A stretch of 52,856 nucleotides of DNA from Allobosea sp. Leaf344 (GCF_001426225.1 NZ_LMRT01000013.1:92923-145778); one strand, 5' to 3'. Positions 25,381-32,701 are shown, numbered from the stretch's first letter. Made by a program: numbers and translations. Notes: generated by a model from the letters alone, not told the origin.

Positions 25381-25821
25381 TCAGGCCTTGGCCTTGGCGC
25401 GGCGGCTGGCCTTGACGGTCTCGCCGGCCTTGCGGCCGAGGCCCATCGACTTGGCCAGGGCCGAACGGCGTTCCGCATAGGCGGGCGCGACCATGGGATA
25501 GTCGGAGGGCAGGTTCCACTTGGCGCGGTATTGCTCGGGGCTGAGATCGTATTTTGTGTTCAGGTGCCGCTTCAGCGACTTGAACTTCAAGCCATCCTCG
25601 AGACAGATCAAATATTCCGGCGTGATCGACTTCTTCAGCGGAACCGCGGGAACGGGCGCCGCGGCAGGCGGCTCCTCCGGTTCGCCACCCAGCTTGCCGA
25701 GAGCGGCATGGGTGCTCTGGATCAGTTCGACCAGATCGCTGCGCGTCACGTTGTTATGGGAAACATAGGCAGCCACGATCATGGCAGACAGGCCGAGAAG
25801 CTCTTCTTTGTTGTCAGACAT
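25381..25821 (-). CDS. MucR/Ros family transcriptional regulator with altered zinc ligands
   Basis: The 146-residue protein matches MucR/Ros: an N-terminal helical oligomerisation region, then the DNA-binding core CLEDGLKFKSLKRHLNTKY followed by DLSPEQYRAKWNLPSDYPMVAP. By alignment with Ros (C79, C82, H92, H97) the positions are C73, D76, H86 and Y91. Two of the four classical zinc ligands are therefore replaced, and K90 replaces the neighbouring His. It may fold without zinc or use an altered site. MucR proteins are global regulators of surface and virulence genes that bind AT-rich DNA, and often control themselves. Confidence 0.9.
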   Translation of the reverse strand: MSDNKEELLGLSAMIVAAYVSHNNVTRSDLVELIQSTHAALGKLGGEPEEPPAAAPVPAVPLKKSITPEYLICLEDGLKFKSLKRHLNTKYDLSPEQYRAKWNLPSDYPMVAPAYAERRSALAKSMGLGRKAGETVKASRRAKAKA

Positions 25822-25864
25822 TTTGGCTTTCCAGAGTAGCTTATATGGATGCTTGCAGAAAAAT

Positions 25865-25889
25865 CATGATCCGGCGATACGGGATCATG
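25865..25889. promoter_or_regulatory. Inverted repeat upstream of mucR
   Basis: CATGATCC and GGATCATG are perfect 8-base arms around a 9-base loop. The element lies 44-68 bases upstream of the mucR start codon, so it may be an operator or a leader hairpin. Confidence 0.4.
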
Positions 25890-25937
25890 CTTAACCCCCG
25901 TTGCCTGCGTCTCGCAAGTCTATTTGCTGTATTGGCA

Positions 25938-25949
25938 ACAAATATTTGT
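25938..25949. promoter_or_regulatory. AT-rich palindrome upstream of mucR
   Basis: ACAAATATTTGT is a perfect 12-base palindrome in the AT-rich tract ahead of mucR. MucR proteins bind AT-rich sites with TpA steps, so autoregulation is possible. Confidence 0.4.
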
Positions 25950-26277
25950 GACTATCGCTCGCAGTTGAGTTTGTCCGATTCGGACGAATCACGCGGGGTG
26001 GGACCCTGTCACATCTGAGCGCGACGCCGCGATTTCGTGCGACATCGCGTCCCCGTCGCGGTGCGGCCGCCCCGAATGCGGAGGCGCGACCGGAATCGAC
26101 ATGCGGCCCCGCGCTCAATCTCAGCGGCGTCATCCGGCTCTTCTGTCCAAGCGCTGCCGCTACGGGATCTGCGGTGGTGTCGCAGCCCGTCAGAAATTTT
26201 TTGTACTGAATGGAACAACTACAGAGCGGGGACTCGTGAAATTAGTTCGGCGCGACTCTTGAACTCTGGCGCAGGGC

Positions 26278-26293
26278 CCACGATCTCTCGTGG
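26278..26293. promoter_or_regulatory. Hairpin in the leader region of the DUF4112 operon
   Basis: CCACGA-TCTC-TCGTGG is a perfect 6-base stem with a 4-base loop, 98 bases before the DUF4112 start codon. It is followed by a second hairpin at 26318. Confidence 0.35.
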
Positions 26294-26317
26294 TGTAACC
26301 GGGTCCGGGCCCCTCTG

Positions 26318-26337
26318 ATAGTCTCTGACGAGACTAT
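26318..26337. promoter_or_regulatory. Second hairpin in the DUF4112 leader region
   Basis: ATAGTCTC-TGAC-GAGACTAT is a perfect 8-base stem with a 4-base loop, 54 bases before the start codon. There is no following T-run, so it is not an obvious terminator. It could be an operator or part of a structured leader. Confidence 0.4.
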
Positions 26338-26390
26338 GATGTCGGACTCTTCCACTGCGAGCGCCATGCGCTTTGACCATGGGAGTGTCG

Positions 26391-26795
26391 ATGTCCATGA
26401 TTTATGCCACTCATCCCACCATCGAGTCCCGTGCCGACGCCCTGCGTCGGCTGGATGGGCTGGCGCGTCTTCTCGACAGCGCCGTGCGCGTTCCGGGGAC
26501 CAGCATCCGCGTCGGTCTCGACCCGCTGATGAACCTGGTGCCCGGCGTCGGCACGCTCGTCGCCAAAGGCCTTTCGGCCTATCTCATCATGGAGGCGCGC
26601 CGCCACGGGCTGCCGCCGGCGACGATCGCCCGGATGATCGGGCGGGTCGGTCTCGATTTCGTGCTCAGCGTCATCCCGGTGGTGGGCTGGTTCGGCGACG
26701 TCTTCTACAAGTCGAACACGCGCAACATGGCGGAGCTGCGCCGCCACCTCTCCGGCCCCGCCGGAGAGGTGGTCCCGCCGCGCTACCGGGGCTGA
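26391..26795 (+). CDS. DUF4112 domain protein
   Basis: The 134-residue protein matches DUF4112: LDGLARLLDSAVRVPGTSIRVGLDPLMNLVPGVG, then a hydrophobic segment, then GLDFVLSVIPVVGWFGDVFYKSNTRN. The repeated LDPL/IPVVG hairpins suggest two membrane-inserted re-entrant segments. The start ATG 26391 has a GGGAG ribosome-binding site. It is the first gene of a tight three-gene run (gaps of 3 and 1 bases) with a small membrane protein and a TerB-like protein. The function is unknown. Confidence 0.85.
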   Translation: MSMIYATHPTIESRADALRRLDGLARLLDSAVRVPGTSIRVGLDPLMNLVPGVGTLVAKGLSAYLIMEARRHGLPPATIARMIGRVGLDFVLSVIPVVGWFGDVFYKSNTRNMAELRRHLSGPAGEVVPPRYRG

Positions 26796-26798
26796 GCC

Positions 26799-27110
26799 AT
26801 GGGCAGGCTCGTCTGGGGTATCGCCGGGCTCGGCCTCCTGGCCTGGACCCTGCTGGCATGGCTCGGCCATGCCGTGATCGAATGGGGGAGCGGCCTGGCC
26901 GCGAGCGGCGCGATCGCGCTCCCCGTCACCGGGGAGGCGGCGGATTGGCTGAGCTGGTCGGCGCTCCTCCTCGGCAATGTCAGCGAAGTCGTGGTGATCA
27001 TCGTCTGGGCGCTCGGCGCCGCGCTGATCCTCGCGGTCGCCGCCGTCGCGAAGCGCCTGCTGGTCCGGCGCGCCGCTCCACCCGTCCCCTCGAGATCGGG
27101 AGTGAACTGA
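26799..27110 (+). CDS. Small two-helix membrane protein of unknown function
   Basis: The 103-residue protein has one hydrophobic segment near the N-terminus (LVWGIAGLGLLAWTLLAWLG) and a second, longer one (VVVIIVWALGAALILAVAAV), joined by a mostly uncharged loop and ending in a basic tail. I do not recognise a family. It lies 3 bases after the DUF4112 stop and 1 base before the TerB-like start, so the three are almost certainly one operon and may form one envelope-associated complex. That link is inferred. Confidence 0.7.
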   Translation: MGRLVWGIAGLGLLAWTLLAWLGHAVIEWGSGLAASGAIALPVTGEAADWLSWSALLLGNVSEVVVIIVWALGAALILAVAAVAKRLLVRRAAPPVPSRSGVN

Positions 27111-27111
27111 G

Positions 27112-27618
27112 ATGCCGTTCTCGCGTCCGCAGATGAGAGACGACCTTCAGATGGACCTCGATCAATGGCTGCAGGAAGAGGCCGAGCAGCTGGTCGAGAC
27201 CGTGGCCGCCGCCTGCTCGCTGATGGCTCATGCCGATGGGGTGGTGCGCCAGGCGGAGCATGACAGCATGGCCGGCGCGGTCGCCCATTTCGAGGAGCTG
27301 CGCGGCCCCTGGCGCCACGCCCTTCAGGCCGAATTCGCCCGCGCCATGGCGCGGTTCGAGATCGACCACGCATCCGGCGAGCGCGCGGCGCTGGAGACGG
27401 TGATGCGCCTGCGCGGCAACGAAAAATCGTCGCGCGCGCTGCTCAGGCTGTGCCGCGCGATCGCCGAGGCGGACGGCCATTACGGCGTCGAGGAGCAGGC
27501 CGCGCTGGTGGCGATCTGCCGGCGGCTCGGGCATGATCCGGTGGCGGCGGGGGTGTTCCCGTCGCATGCGGCGCTCGGCGAGGCGCCGCCGGCCGGGGCG
27601 CCCGGGCTCAGTCCGTGA
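27112..27618 (+). CDS. TerB-like (tellurite resistance/DjlA-like) domain protein
   Basis: The 168-residue all-helical protein has the TerB pattern: ACSLMAHADGVVRQAEHDSM near the N-terminus and the second repeat CRAIAEADGHYGVEEQAALVAICRRLG with its acidic metal-binding Asp/Glu. TerB-like domains occur in stress, envelope and phage-defence contexts, usually near membrane partners, as here. Its last 11 bases overlap the end of the oppositely oriented host-attachment-family gene. Confidence 0.8.
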   Translation: MPFSRPQMRDDLQMDLDQWLQEEAEQLVETVAAACSLMAHADGVVRQAEHDSMAGAVAHFEELRGPWRHALQAEFARAMARFEIDHASGERAALETVMRLRGNEKSSRALLRLCRAIAEADGHYGVEEQAALVAICRRLGHDPVAAGVFPSHAALGEAPPAGAPGLSP

Positions 27619-28066
27619 AATAGCGCTCGATATCGTCGATCGAGAGTTTCGTCAGATCCTTGCCGACCTCGACCGCGACCGTGTCGCGCAGCGGGGCCGG
27701 CAGGAGGCTGCGCAGCGCGCCGATCACCCGGGGCGGCGCGGCGAGGACGAGGCGGGCGCCGCGCGTCTGGCCGGACACCGCATGCTCCACCCTGCGGCAG
27801 ACCTCGCCCAGGAACGCCGTCTCGGCGGCTTCATGGTAATCGCTCGCCTCGACCGCGCTCCTCGCGGCGCCGGTCGACGCGAAGACGCGTCCCGGGCGCT
27901 CGCTGCCGAGCTCGCGGGTCGGCGGGACCTGGTGCTGCAAGGTCTCCACCATCTGCAGCTTGGGTCGCTCCATCGTACCGGCATTGCGCATGATCAGCGC
28001 CTTGCCGCCATCGCAGACGATCAGCAGGCTGAGATGGGGCAATGTCGCTCTTTGGCTGGTCGACAT
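27608..28066 (-). CDS. Host attachment family (eRF1-like fold) protein
   Basis: The 152-residue protein matches the rhizobial host-attachment family, a bacterial relative of archaeal Rf1 domains: LLIVCDGGKALIMRNAG at the start, RVFASTGAARSAVE in the middle, and LVLAAPPRVIGALRSLLP before the terminal acidic helix. No signal peptide is present. I start it at ATG 28066, preceded by AGGGCGA; a longer frame to 28309 lacks similarity. Despite the family name, related proteins may act in ribosome or stress functions. It converges on the TerB-like gene. Confidence 0.8.
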   Translation of the reverse strand: MSTSQRATLPHLSLLIVCDGGKALIMRNAGTMERPKLQMVETLQHQVPPTRELGSERPGRVFASTGAARSAVEASDYHEAAETAFLGEVCRRVEHAVSGQTRGARLVLAAPPRVIGALRSLLPAPLRDTVAVEVGKDLTKLSIDDIERYFTD

Positions 28067-28427
28067 GGTGTTTCGCCCTCGATTGTGGCGGCGCAGCCGG
28101 TCGAGCCGACCTGCACCCGGATCCCCGGAGCTTCTCAGGATCGCCGGCGCGGGCATTGACACAACGCAAGCCGCGCTAACGCCGCCATAGGGCCGATCAA
28201 ACCTTTGACCCGCCGATCGGCCAAAGAGGGCGCCGGCCCGCCCGGCCTCGCGACCGGTCGCGGAACAGGCCGGAGAGGGCTCGGTTTCACTCCAAGGGGG
28301 CAAATCCAATCGCGGGTCCCATCATGAGCCGACCTCTCGTCATCATCGCCGCTCTCGCCCGGCAGGTGGCCAAAATCGGCGGCACGCGAGGCTGATCGGC
28401 GAACCGTTTCAACAGCAAGGGAGACCG
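28067..28427. other. Intergenic region of 361 bases
   Basis: This stretch lies between the divergent host-attachment gene and the small hydrophilic gene at 28428. It contains the EcfG-like promoter listed separately. A 23-codon open frame at 28324-28395 (MSRPLVIIAALARQVAKIGG...) starts 24 bases after a GGGGG tract, too far for a normal ribosome-binding site, so it is not called. Nothing else was seen. Confidence 0.55.
28262..28286 (+). promoter_or_regulatory. EcfG-type promoter (near-consensus)
   Basis: GGAAC at 28262-28266 is followed after 16 bases by GGTT, one base off the GGAAC-N16-CGTT consensus of the alphaproteobacterial general stress sigma factor. It would drive the small gene at 28428, 142 bases downstream. 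Confidence 0.5.
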
Positions 28428-28655
28428 ATGATGGCGAATGCCAGCAGGAAGCATATGGGTGTCGGCGGGCAGGGCAAGGGCGACGGCTCGGGGGCGATGA
28501 GCACCCGCCCCGACGACATGCCCGCCAACATGGTGCTGTCCAACCGCGACAAGGCCCAGCACAATGGCGAGCGCGGGCAGGACACGAAATGGAATCAGGT
28601 CGAGCAGCAATTCGACAGCCAGTCCAACCAGCGCTCGCCCCGTGGCGAGGACTGA
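28428..28655 (+). CDS. Small hydrophilic protein of unknown function
   Basis: The 75-residue protein is rich in Asn, Gln, Gly, Asp and Arg, with no hydrophobic segment, and looks intrinsically disordered (NMVLSNRDKAQHNGERGQ in the middle, QSNQRSPRGED at the end). Start is ATG 28428 or 28431, both after an AAGGGAGA site. Small disordered proteins of this kind are frequent general-stress genes in Rhizobiales. An EcfG-like promoter upstream supports that, but the function is unknown. Confidence 0.75.
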   Translation: MMANASRKHMGVGGQGKGDGSGAMSTRPDDMPANMVLSNRDKAQHNGERGQDTKWNQVEQQFDSQSNQRSPRGED

Positions 28656-28734
28656 GGACGCGCCGGCCAGATCCGAGCGGCGGCGCGGCGCGGCCCGTGC
28701 CGCCGGCTCCAGCGCGACGACGCCGGACCACGCC

Positions 28735-29946
28735 GTGAACGCCCGGCCGATCGATCTGCGCATTCCCGGAGGTGCGATCCGGGGCCAGGTCGCGCCCGGT
28801 TTCGAGCGGGTGGCGGAGGCGTTCCGCGAGAATTTTCTGAGGCTGGGCGAAGTGGGGGCGGCGCTGTGCGTCGTGCTGCGCGGCCAGCCCGTGGTCGATC
28901 TCTGGGGCGGCGTGGCCGACCAGGCCGCAGGTCGCGCCTGGGACCGGGACACGCCGGCGCCGCTGTTCTCGACCGGGAAGGGCGCCATCGCCATCGCCTG
29001 CGCCGTGGCGGTCTCGCGCGGGCATTTCGCCTATGACGATCGGGTGGCGCAGCACTGGCCGGGATTCGCCGCCCATGGCAAGGGCGACATCACCATCCGG
29101 CAGATCCTCGATCACAGCGCCGGGCTGCCGCGGTTCGGCCGGGCGGTCGGGCCTGAGACGCTCGACGATGCCGAGCGCATGAGCGAGGTGATCGAGGCGA
29201 TGGTCCCGGCCTGGGAGCCGGGGACGGCCTGGGGCTATCACCTCGCGACCTTCGGCCCGCTCCTGTCGCAGATCATCACCCGCACCGATCCTCGGCGGCG
29301 CCATTTCGCTGATTTCTTCGACGAGGAGATCGCCCGCCCGCTCGGTCTCGACCTGCAGTTCGGGCTAAGTTTCCGCAGGCGGCCGGAGCTCGCGCGGCTG
29401 TCCTGGCCGGGAGCGCTGCAACTGGCCGATGCGCTGACGCATGCGCCCTTCGGCTTCCAGTGGCAGGTGCTCAATCCGCTGTCGTCGCTGCGCCGGGCTT
29501 TTCGCGAGATCCGGCTGCCGCTGGACGAGCGGGCCTGGCTCGCCCATGACATGCCGTCGGGGAACGCGCTCGGCACGGCGCGCTCGGTGGCCAGGCTCTA
29601 TGATTGCCTGCTACAGGGCGGTGGGGCGTTGTCCTTACGTCCGGACGTGGTCTGCGCGCTGTCGGCCCCGCCGCAGCCGCCGCGGGACGGCATTCGCGAC
29701 CAGGTGGTGAATGTCGATAATCTTTGGCATCTCGGCTTCATCAGGCCGAGCGAGGATTTCGCCTTCAGGCCGTCGCTCTCGGCCTTCGGCATGCCGGGCC
29801 TCGGCGGCTCCTTCGGCTTCTGCGACAAGGCGAGCGGCATCGCCTATGCCTATGTCCCCAACCGCGTCGGGCTGCTGCCCTTCGACGACAGGCGCGAGCG
29901 CAGGCTGCGGGCCGCGCTGGATGCGTGCCTGCAAGGGGAGGGCTGA
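28735..29946 (+). CDS. Class C beta-lactamase-fold serine hydrolase (EstB-like)
   Basis: The 403-residue protein belongs to the beta-lactamase/transpeptidase-like serine hydrolases. The SxxK nucleophile is in FSTGKGAIAI; the tyrosine region is WGYHLATFGPL; the third motif is near GLGGSFGFCD. No signal peptide is visible, which favours a cytoplasmic esterase over a penicillinase. The start is uncertain: GTG 28735 fits the family N-terminus, while another GTG at 28642 overlaps the previous gene. The next gene on the right converges. Confidence 0.8.
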   Translation: MNARPIDLRIPGGAIRGQVAPGFERVAEAFRENFLRLGEVGAALCVVLRGQPVVDLWGGVADQAAGRAWDRDTPAPLFSTGKGAIAIACAVAVSRGHFAYDDRVAQHWPGFAAHGKGDITIRQILDHSAGLPRFGRAVGPETLDDAERMSEVIEAMVPAWEPGTAWGYHLATFGPLLSQIITRTDPRRRHFADFFDEEIARPLGLDLQFGLSFRRRPELARLSWPGALQLADALTHAPFGFQWQVLNPLSSLRRAFREIRLPLDERAWLAHDMPSGNALGTARSVARLYDCLLQGGGALSLRPDVVCALSAPPQPPRDGIRDQVVNVDNLWHLGFIRPSEDFAFRPSLSAFGMPGLGGSFGFCDKASGIAYAYVPNRVGLLPFDDRRERRLRAALDACLQGEG

Positions 29947-29955
29947 GCGGCGGGC

Positions 29956-30177
29956 TCAGCCGGTGCCGGGCTCGACATCGGCGGCGTCGTCGGAGGCCGG
30001 CATGGCTCCCGAGCCGGGCGTCGCCGCATCATTGGTGAGCTCCGGCGCCGCATGCGGCCCGGCGGGAGGCGTATCGCCCTCAGGCACGGGGGCTGGAGGC
30101 TGCGGCTTGCGGCCTTCGATCTCGTCGCTCGCGCGCTGGAAGGCGCCGGGTTTCCCCGCATCCCTGGGTTCGGCCAT
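29956..30177 (-). CDS. Small proline/alanine-rich protein under an EcfG promoter
   Basis: The 73-residue protein (MAEPRDAGKPGAFQRASDEI onward) is rich in Pro, Ala, Asp and Gly, without hydrophobic segments or cysteines, and is predicted to be disordered. I recognise no family. The start ATG 30177 lies 44 bases downstream of a perfect EcfG-consensus promoter on the same strand, which supports expression as a general stress protein. Confidence 0.68.
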   Translation of the reverse strand: MAEPRDAGKPGAFQRASDEIEGRKPQPPAPVPEGDTPPAGPHAAPELTNDAATPGSGAMPASDDAADVEPGTG

Positions 30178-30220
30178 GGTCGCTCCGGATGTTCGGCGGC
30201 GTGCTCCGCCGCCTCGGTTG

Positions 30221-30245
30221 AACGGCCCGGCTTCCCTGCAGTTCC
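30221..30245 (-). promoter_or_regulatory. EcfG-consensus promoter of the 73-aa gene
   Basis: On the minus strand GGAAC (30245-30241) is followed after exactly 16 bases by CGTT (30224-30221), a perfect match to the EcfG consensus. It is back-to-back with a second EcfG-like promoter on the plus strand, which shares the centre GTTCCGTGGAAC. Confidence 0.75.
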
Positions 30246-30247
30246 GT

Positions 30248-30272
30248 GGAACGAATGCGGGACTGCCGCGTC
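30248..30272 (+). promoter_or_regulatory. EcfG-like promoter of the 67-aa gene
   Basis: GGAAC at 30248 is followed after 16 bases by CGTC at 30269, one mismatch from consensus. It lies 33 bases before the start codon at 30305 and divergent to the promoter of the 73-aa gene. Confidence 0.65.
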
Positions 30273-30304
30273 AATCCCGACAGGCGATCGGAGGAAGACC
30301 AGAG

Positions 30305-30508
30305 ATGTCCGCGACATTGACCGAGCAGATCACGGTGGATGCCGATTGGCTGGCCTGGCGCTATCGCGAAGCGGGCGTCGGGGACGCGCATATCGCCGCG
30401 CTGATCGCGCATTGGCGGATGATCGACTTTGCCCGACCGGCGGAACGGCCGGAAAGGCGCAGCGAAGCGAGGCGGACCAGGCGGGAGCCGCTGCCGCGCG
30501 CCGCCTGA
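30305..30508 (+). CDS. Small basic-tailed protein of unknown function
   Basis: The 67-residue protein starts MSATLTEQITVDADWLAWRY and ends in a run of Arg-rich residues (RRSEARRTRREPLPRAA). It has one amphipathic helix region (GDAHIAALIAHWRMIDF) and no clear membrane segment. The start is chosen for the GGAGGAA ribosome-binding site. No family was recognised. An EcfG-like promoter lies just upstream, divergent from that of the 73-aa gene. Confidence 0.68.
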   Translation: MSATLTEQITVDADWLAWRYREAGVGDAHIAALIAHWRMIDFARPAERPERRSEARRTRREPLPRAA

Positions 30509-30530
30509 CAGCGGGCGCGCGACGCGGGGG

Positions 30531-31694
30531 TCAATGGCCTCTGTTCAAGCCGTGCGGCCTCTGCGGGTCGTGGCTATGGGTCGAGGTGTCGCTGATCCCG
30601 GCCGGTTCGCCCTCGATGCCGTAGAGCGAGATGTGCAGGCCCCAATACCCTGCTGCGAAGAGGAAGAGCGCCGCCGCCAGAGCGGGAGGCATGCCGGCGA
30701 AGCGGGCGATCCCGGGAAGACGGTTCGGTGCGCGCTCCGCGCTGCGGGTGACGAAACCCTTGCAGGGATCCGCGGCGACCAGGAACAGCGCCGCCATGAT
30801 CAGGGCGTGGCCGACGAGGTCGATGCGGCCGAAGGGATAGACGGCCGTGAAGAAGATCACGAGCAGCGCGATGGCCGACAGGCGGCGCACCAGCGGCGAC
30901 CAGAGCAGGCCGAAGCCGAGCGTGAATTCGGCGACACCCGCCATGGGGATGAAGACGTCGCGCGGCATGCCGAAGGTCAGGAACGGCCTCTCTTCGACCA
31001 GCGGGTAGAACCAGTCGGGATAGGCGAATTTCTCGAGGCTCGACCACATCAGCGCGACCGCCACCCCGATGCGCAGGATCTGGAAGCGGCGGGCGCGCCA
31101 CTCCGGAGTCTCGACCGAAGCGAGAACGAGATAGCCCGCGACGCCGAGACCGAGCGCGAGATAGTCCAGCAGGTGGAAGATGTCGTAGTCGCGCAGCGCG
31201 ATCACCCACAGGCCGATGATCCCGGCCGCGGCGAAGGGCATGGTGCGGCGCGAGAAGATGCAGGCGGCGATCAGGAGCTGGGCCCAGGAGATCAGCTCGG
31301 AATCGGTCTTCAGATCCGGCGTGAGATAGACGCCGCCGACGGCGAAGATGGCGACGAAGAAGGCGGCGGTGGCGGCGCGCATGAAATCGTCGTTGCGCAG
31401 CCAGAGCGGCCGGGAGACACGGTCGAGCCCGGCCAGCGCCGCCTTGCCGAGCGCGCCGCGTTCGACCGCGATGGTCGCCAGGAAGAAGACAGTGACCAGC
31501 GCGATCCCGGTCCAGAACCAGGCGTTGCCGAGGGTCGCTGCGACCGGCTGCGGCGCGGCGCCGACGATATAGGGCGCGAACCATTTGACATGCGCCTGCG
31601 CCGGCAGGCTGGCGAGGCAGCCGGCGAGGCCGGCCATCGCCGCGGCGATGCGCGGCACGGTGTTGCGGGGTGTGGGGCAGTCCTGGATCGTCAT
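30531..31694 (-). CDS. Polytopic membrane protein, DoxX-like
   Basis: The 387-residue membrane protein has a signal-like N-terminus (AAAMAGLAGCLASLPAQAH) and roughly eight hydrophobic segments. The segment ILRIGVAVALMWSSLEKFAYPDWFYPLVEERPFLTFG with MAGVAEFTLGFGLLWSP resembles DoxX/SURF4-type proteins. The C-terminal tail is His-rich (TSTHSHDPQRPHGLNRGH). It ends near the 67-aa gene, which converges on it. An inverted repeat lies 84 bases upstream of its start. The function is unknown. Confidence 0.75.
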   Translation of the reverse strand: MTIQDCPTPRNTVPRIAAAMAGLAGCLASLPAQAHVKWFAPYIVGAAPQPVAATLGNAWFWTGIALVTVFFLATIAVERGALGKAALAGLDRVSRPLWLRNDDFMRAATAAFFVAIFAVGGVYLTPDLKTDSELISWAQLLIAACIFSRRTMPFAAAGIIGLWVIALRDYDIFHLLDYLALGLGVAGYLVLASVETPEWRARRFQILRIGVAVALMWSSLEKFAYPDWFYPLVEERPFLTFGMPRDVFIPMAGVAEFTLGFGLLWSPLVRRLSAIALLVIFFTAVYPFGRIDLVGHALIMAALFLVAADPCKGFVTRSAERAPNRLPGIARFAGMPPALAAALFLFAAGYWGLHISLYGIEGEPAGISDTSTHSHDPQRPHGLNRGH

Positions 31695-31777
31695 GGCGTC
31701 TGTCTCTGAAGTCGCGATACGGGGGTGATGCGACGCAGGGGATAGCCGAGCCGCCGATCGGCCGACATTCCGAGATG

Positions 31778-31788
31778 CCCCTAAGGGG
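31778..31788. promoter_or_regulatory. CCCC-TAA-GGGG inverted repeat
   Basis: CCCCTAAGGGG lies 84-94 bases upstream of the DoxX-like gene start (31694, minus strand) and between it and the exonuclease gene end. A flanking TA pair extends it on one side. It resembles a NarL heptamer pair but with a one-base gap, and no NarL is encoded nearby. Operator role is speculative. Confidence 0.3.
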
Positions 31789-31826
31789 TATTGCGCATGT
31801 CGCAGCGGCAGTCGCGGCCGGAGCCT

Positions 31827-32624
31827 TCAGCGCGCGATCTCGATCCAGGCGGGGGCGTGGTCGCTGGCGCCGGGCTCGCCGCGCACCTCCCGGTCGACCC
31901 CGGCGGCCAGGAGACGCTCGGCCAGCGAGGGGCTCAGCAGCAGGTGATCGAGCCGCAGGCCGGCATCGCGTTCCCAGCGCTGGCGCATGTAATGCCAGAA
32001 GGTGAAATGCGGCGTGTCCGGGTGGAGATGGCGCAGCGCATCGAGCCAGCCCTGGTCCAGAAGCCTTGCGAAGGCGGCACGCGCCTGCGGCTGGACCAGC
32101 GCATCCCTGTCCCAGGAGCGCGTCGGGTAGATGTCGAATGGGGTCGGCACGACATTATAGTCGCCGGCGAGGACGCAGGGCACCTCGGCCGCGATCAGCC
32201 CCGCCGCATGGCGCGCCAGCCGCTTCAGCCAGGCGAGCTTATAGGTGAATTTCGGGCCGGGCTGCGGGTTGCCGTTCGGCGCGTAGATCGAGCCGACCAG
32301 GATGCCCGAGACCGCCGCCTCGACATAGCGGGCCTGGTCGTCCTTGGCGTCCCCGGGCAGGCGCGTCCGGGTCAGCACGGGCTCGGCGCCGCGGGCCAGG
32401 ATGGCGACGCCGTTCCAGCTCTTCTGGCCGACCCAGACCGCGCCATAGCCCGCCTGTTCCAGCGCCTGCCGGGGAAAATCCGCCTGCGTCGCCTTCAGCT
32501 CCTGCAGGCAGACGATGTCCGGGCGGGTCGCGTCCAGCCAGGCCAGAAGATTGGCCAGCCGCTTGTTGACATTGTTGATGTTGAAAGTCGCCAGCCGCAG
32601 CGGCGCACTCCCGGCCCGGCTCAT
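31827..32624 (-). CDS. xth: Exodeoxyribonuclease III
   Basis: The 265-residue protein is an AP endonuclease/exonuclease III. The active-site patterns are LATFNINNVNKRL, CLQELKA (Glu), AGDYNV (Asp), LDHLLLS and SDHAPAWIEI (catalytic Asp-His). It removes abasic and blocked 3' ends in base-excision repair. ATG 32624 is preferred; a longer frame uses TTG 32657. A perfect EcfG promoter 45-80 bases upstream places this repair enzyme in the general stress response. Confidence 0.93.
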   Translation of the reverse strand: MSRAGSAPLRLATFNINNVNKRLANLLAWLDATRPDIVCLQELKATQADFPRQALEQAGYGAVWVGQKSWNGVAILARGAEPVLTRTRLPGDAKDDQARYVEAAVSGILVGSIYAPNGNPQPGPKFTYKLAWLKRLARHAAGLIAAEVPCVLAGDYNVVPTPFDIYPTRSWDRDALVQPQARAAFARLLDQGWLDALRHLHPDTPHFTFWHYMRQRWERDAGLRLDHLLLSPSLAERLLAAGVDREVRGEPGASDHAPAWIEIAR

Positions 32625-32701
32625 CGGCGCCCCGCCCTCCGCGGCGCGGCGCGACAATTGTCCCGGTCTTCGTCTGAGCCATCGCTCTCCATGGCAGCGA
32701 C

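Larger units (their letters stand above)
25822..26390. other. 569-base intergenic region between mucR and the DUF4112 gene
   Basis: No convincing gene was found here. The mucR-proximal 130 bases are AT-richer than average, as expected for MucR targets, and hold a palindrome and a hairpin listed separately. The DUF4112-proximal 120 bases hold two perfect hairpins. An open frame at 25891-26133 on the minus strand lacks codon bias or recognisable similarity and is not annotated. Confidence 0.6.

Noticed and set aside
25891..26133. Small open frame between mucR and the DUF4112 gene
   Set aside because: It has no ribosome-binding site or recognisable similarity and overlaps AT-rich regulatory sequence.
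26212..26237. EcfG-like promoter GGAAC with CGTG after 18 bases ahead of DUF4112
   Set aside because: The spacing is 18 instead of 16 and the last base is G, so it is weaker than the other matches. Not counted as a promoter.
31776..31790. NarL heptamer site
   Set aside because: The TGCCCCT and AGGGGTA heptamers are separated by one base rather than two and one has a mismatch. No NarL/NarX gene is visible in the window.
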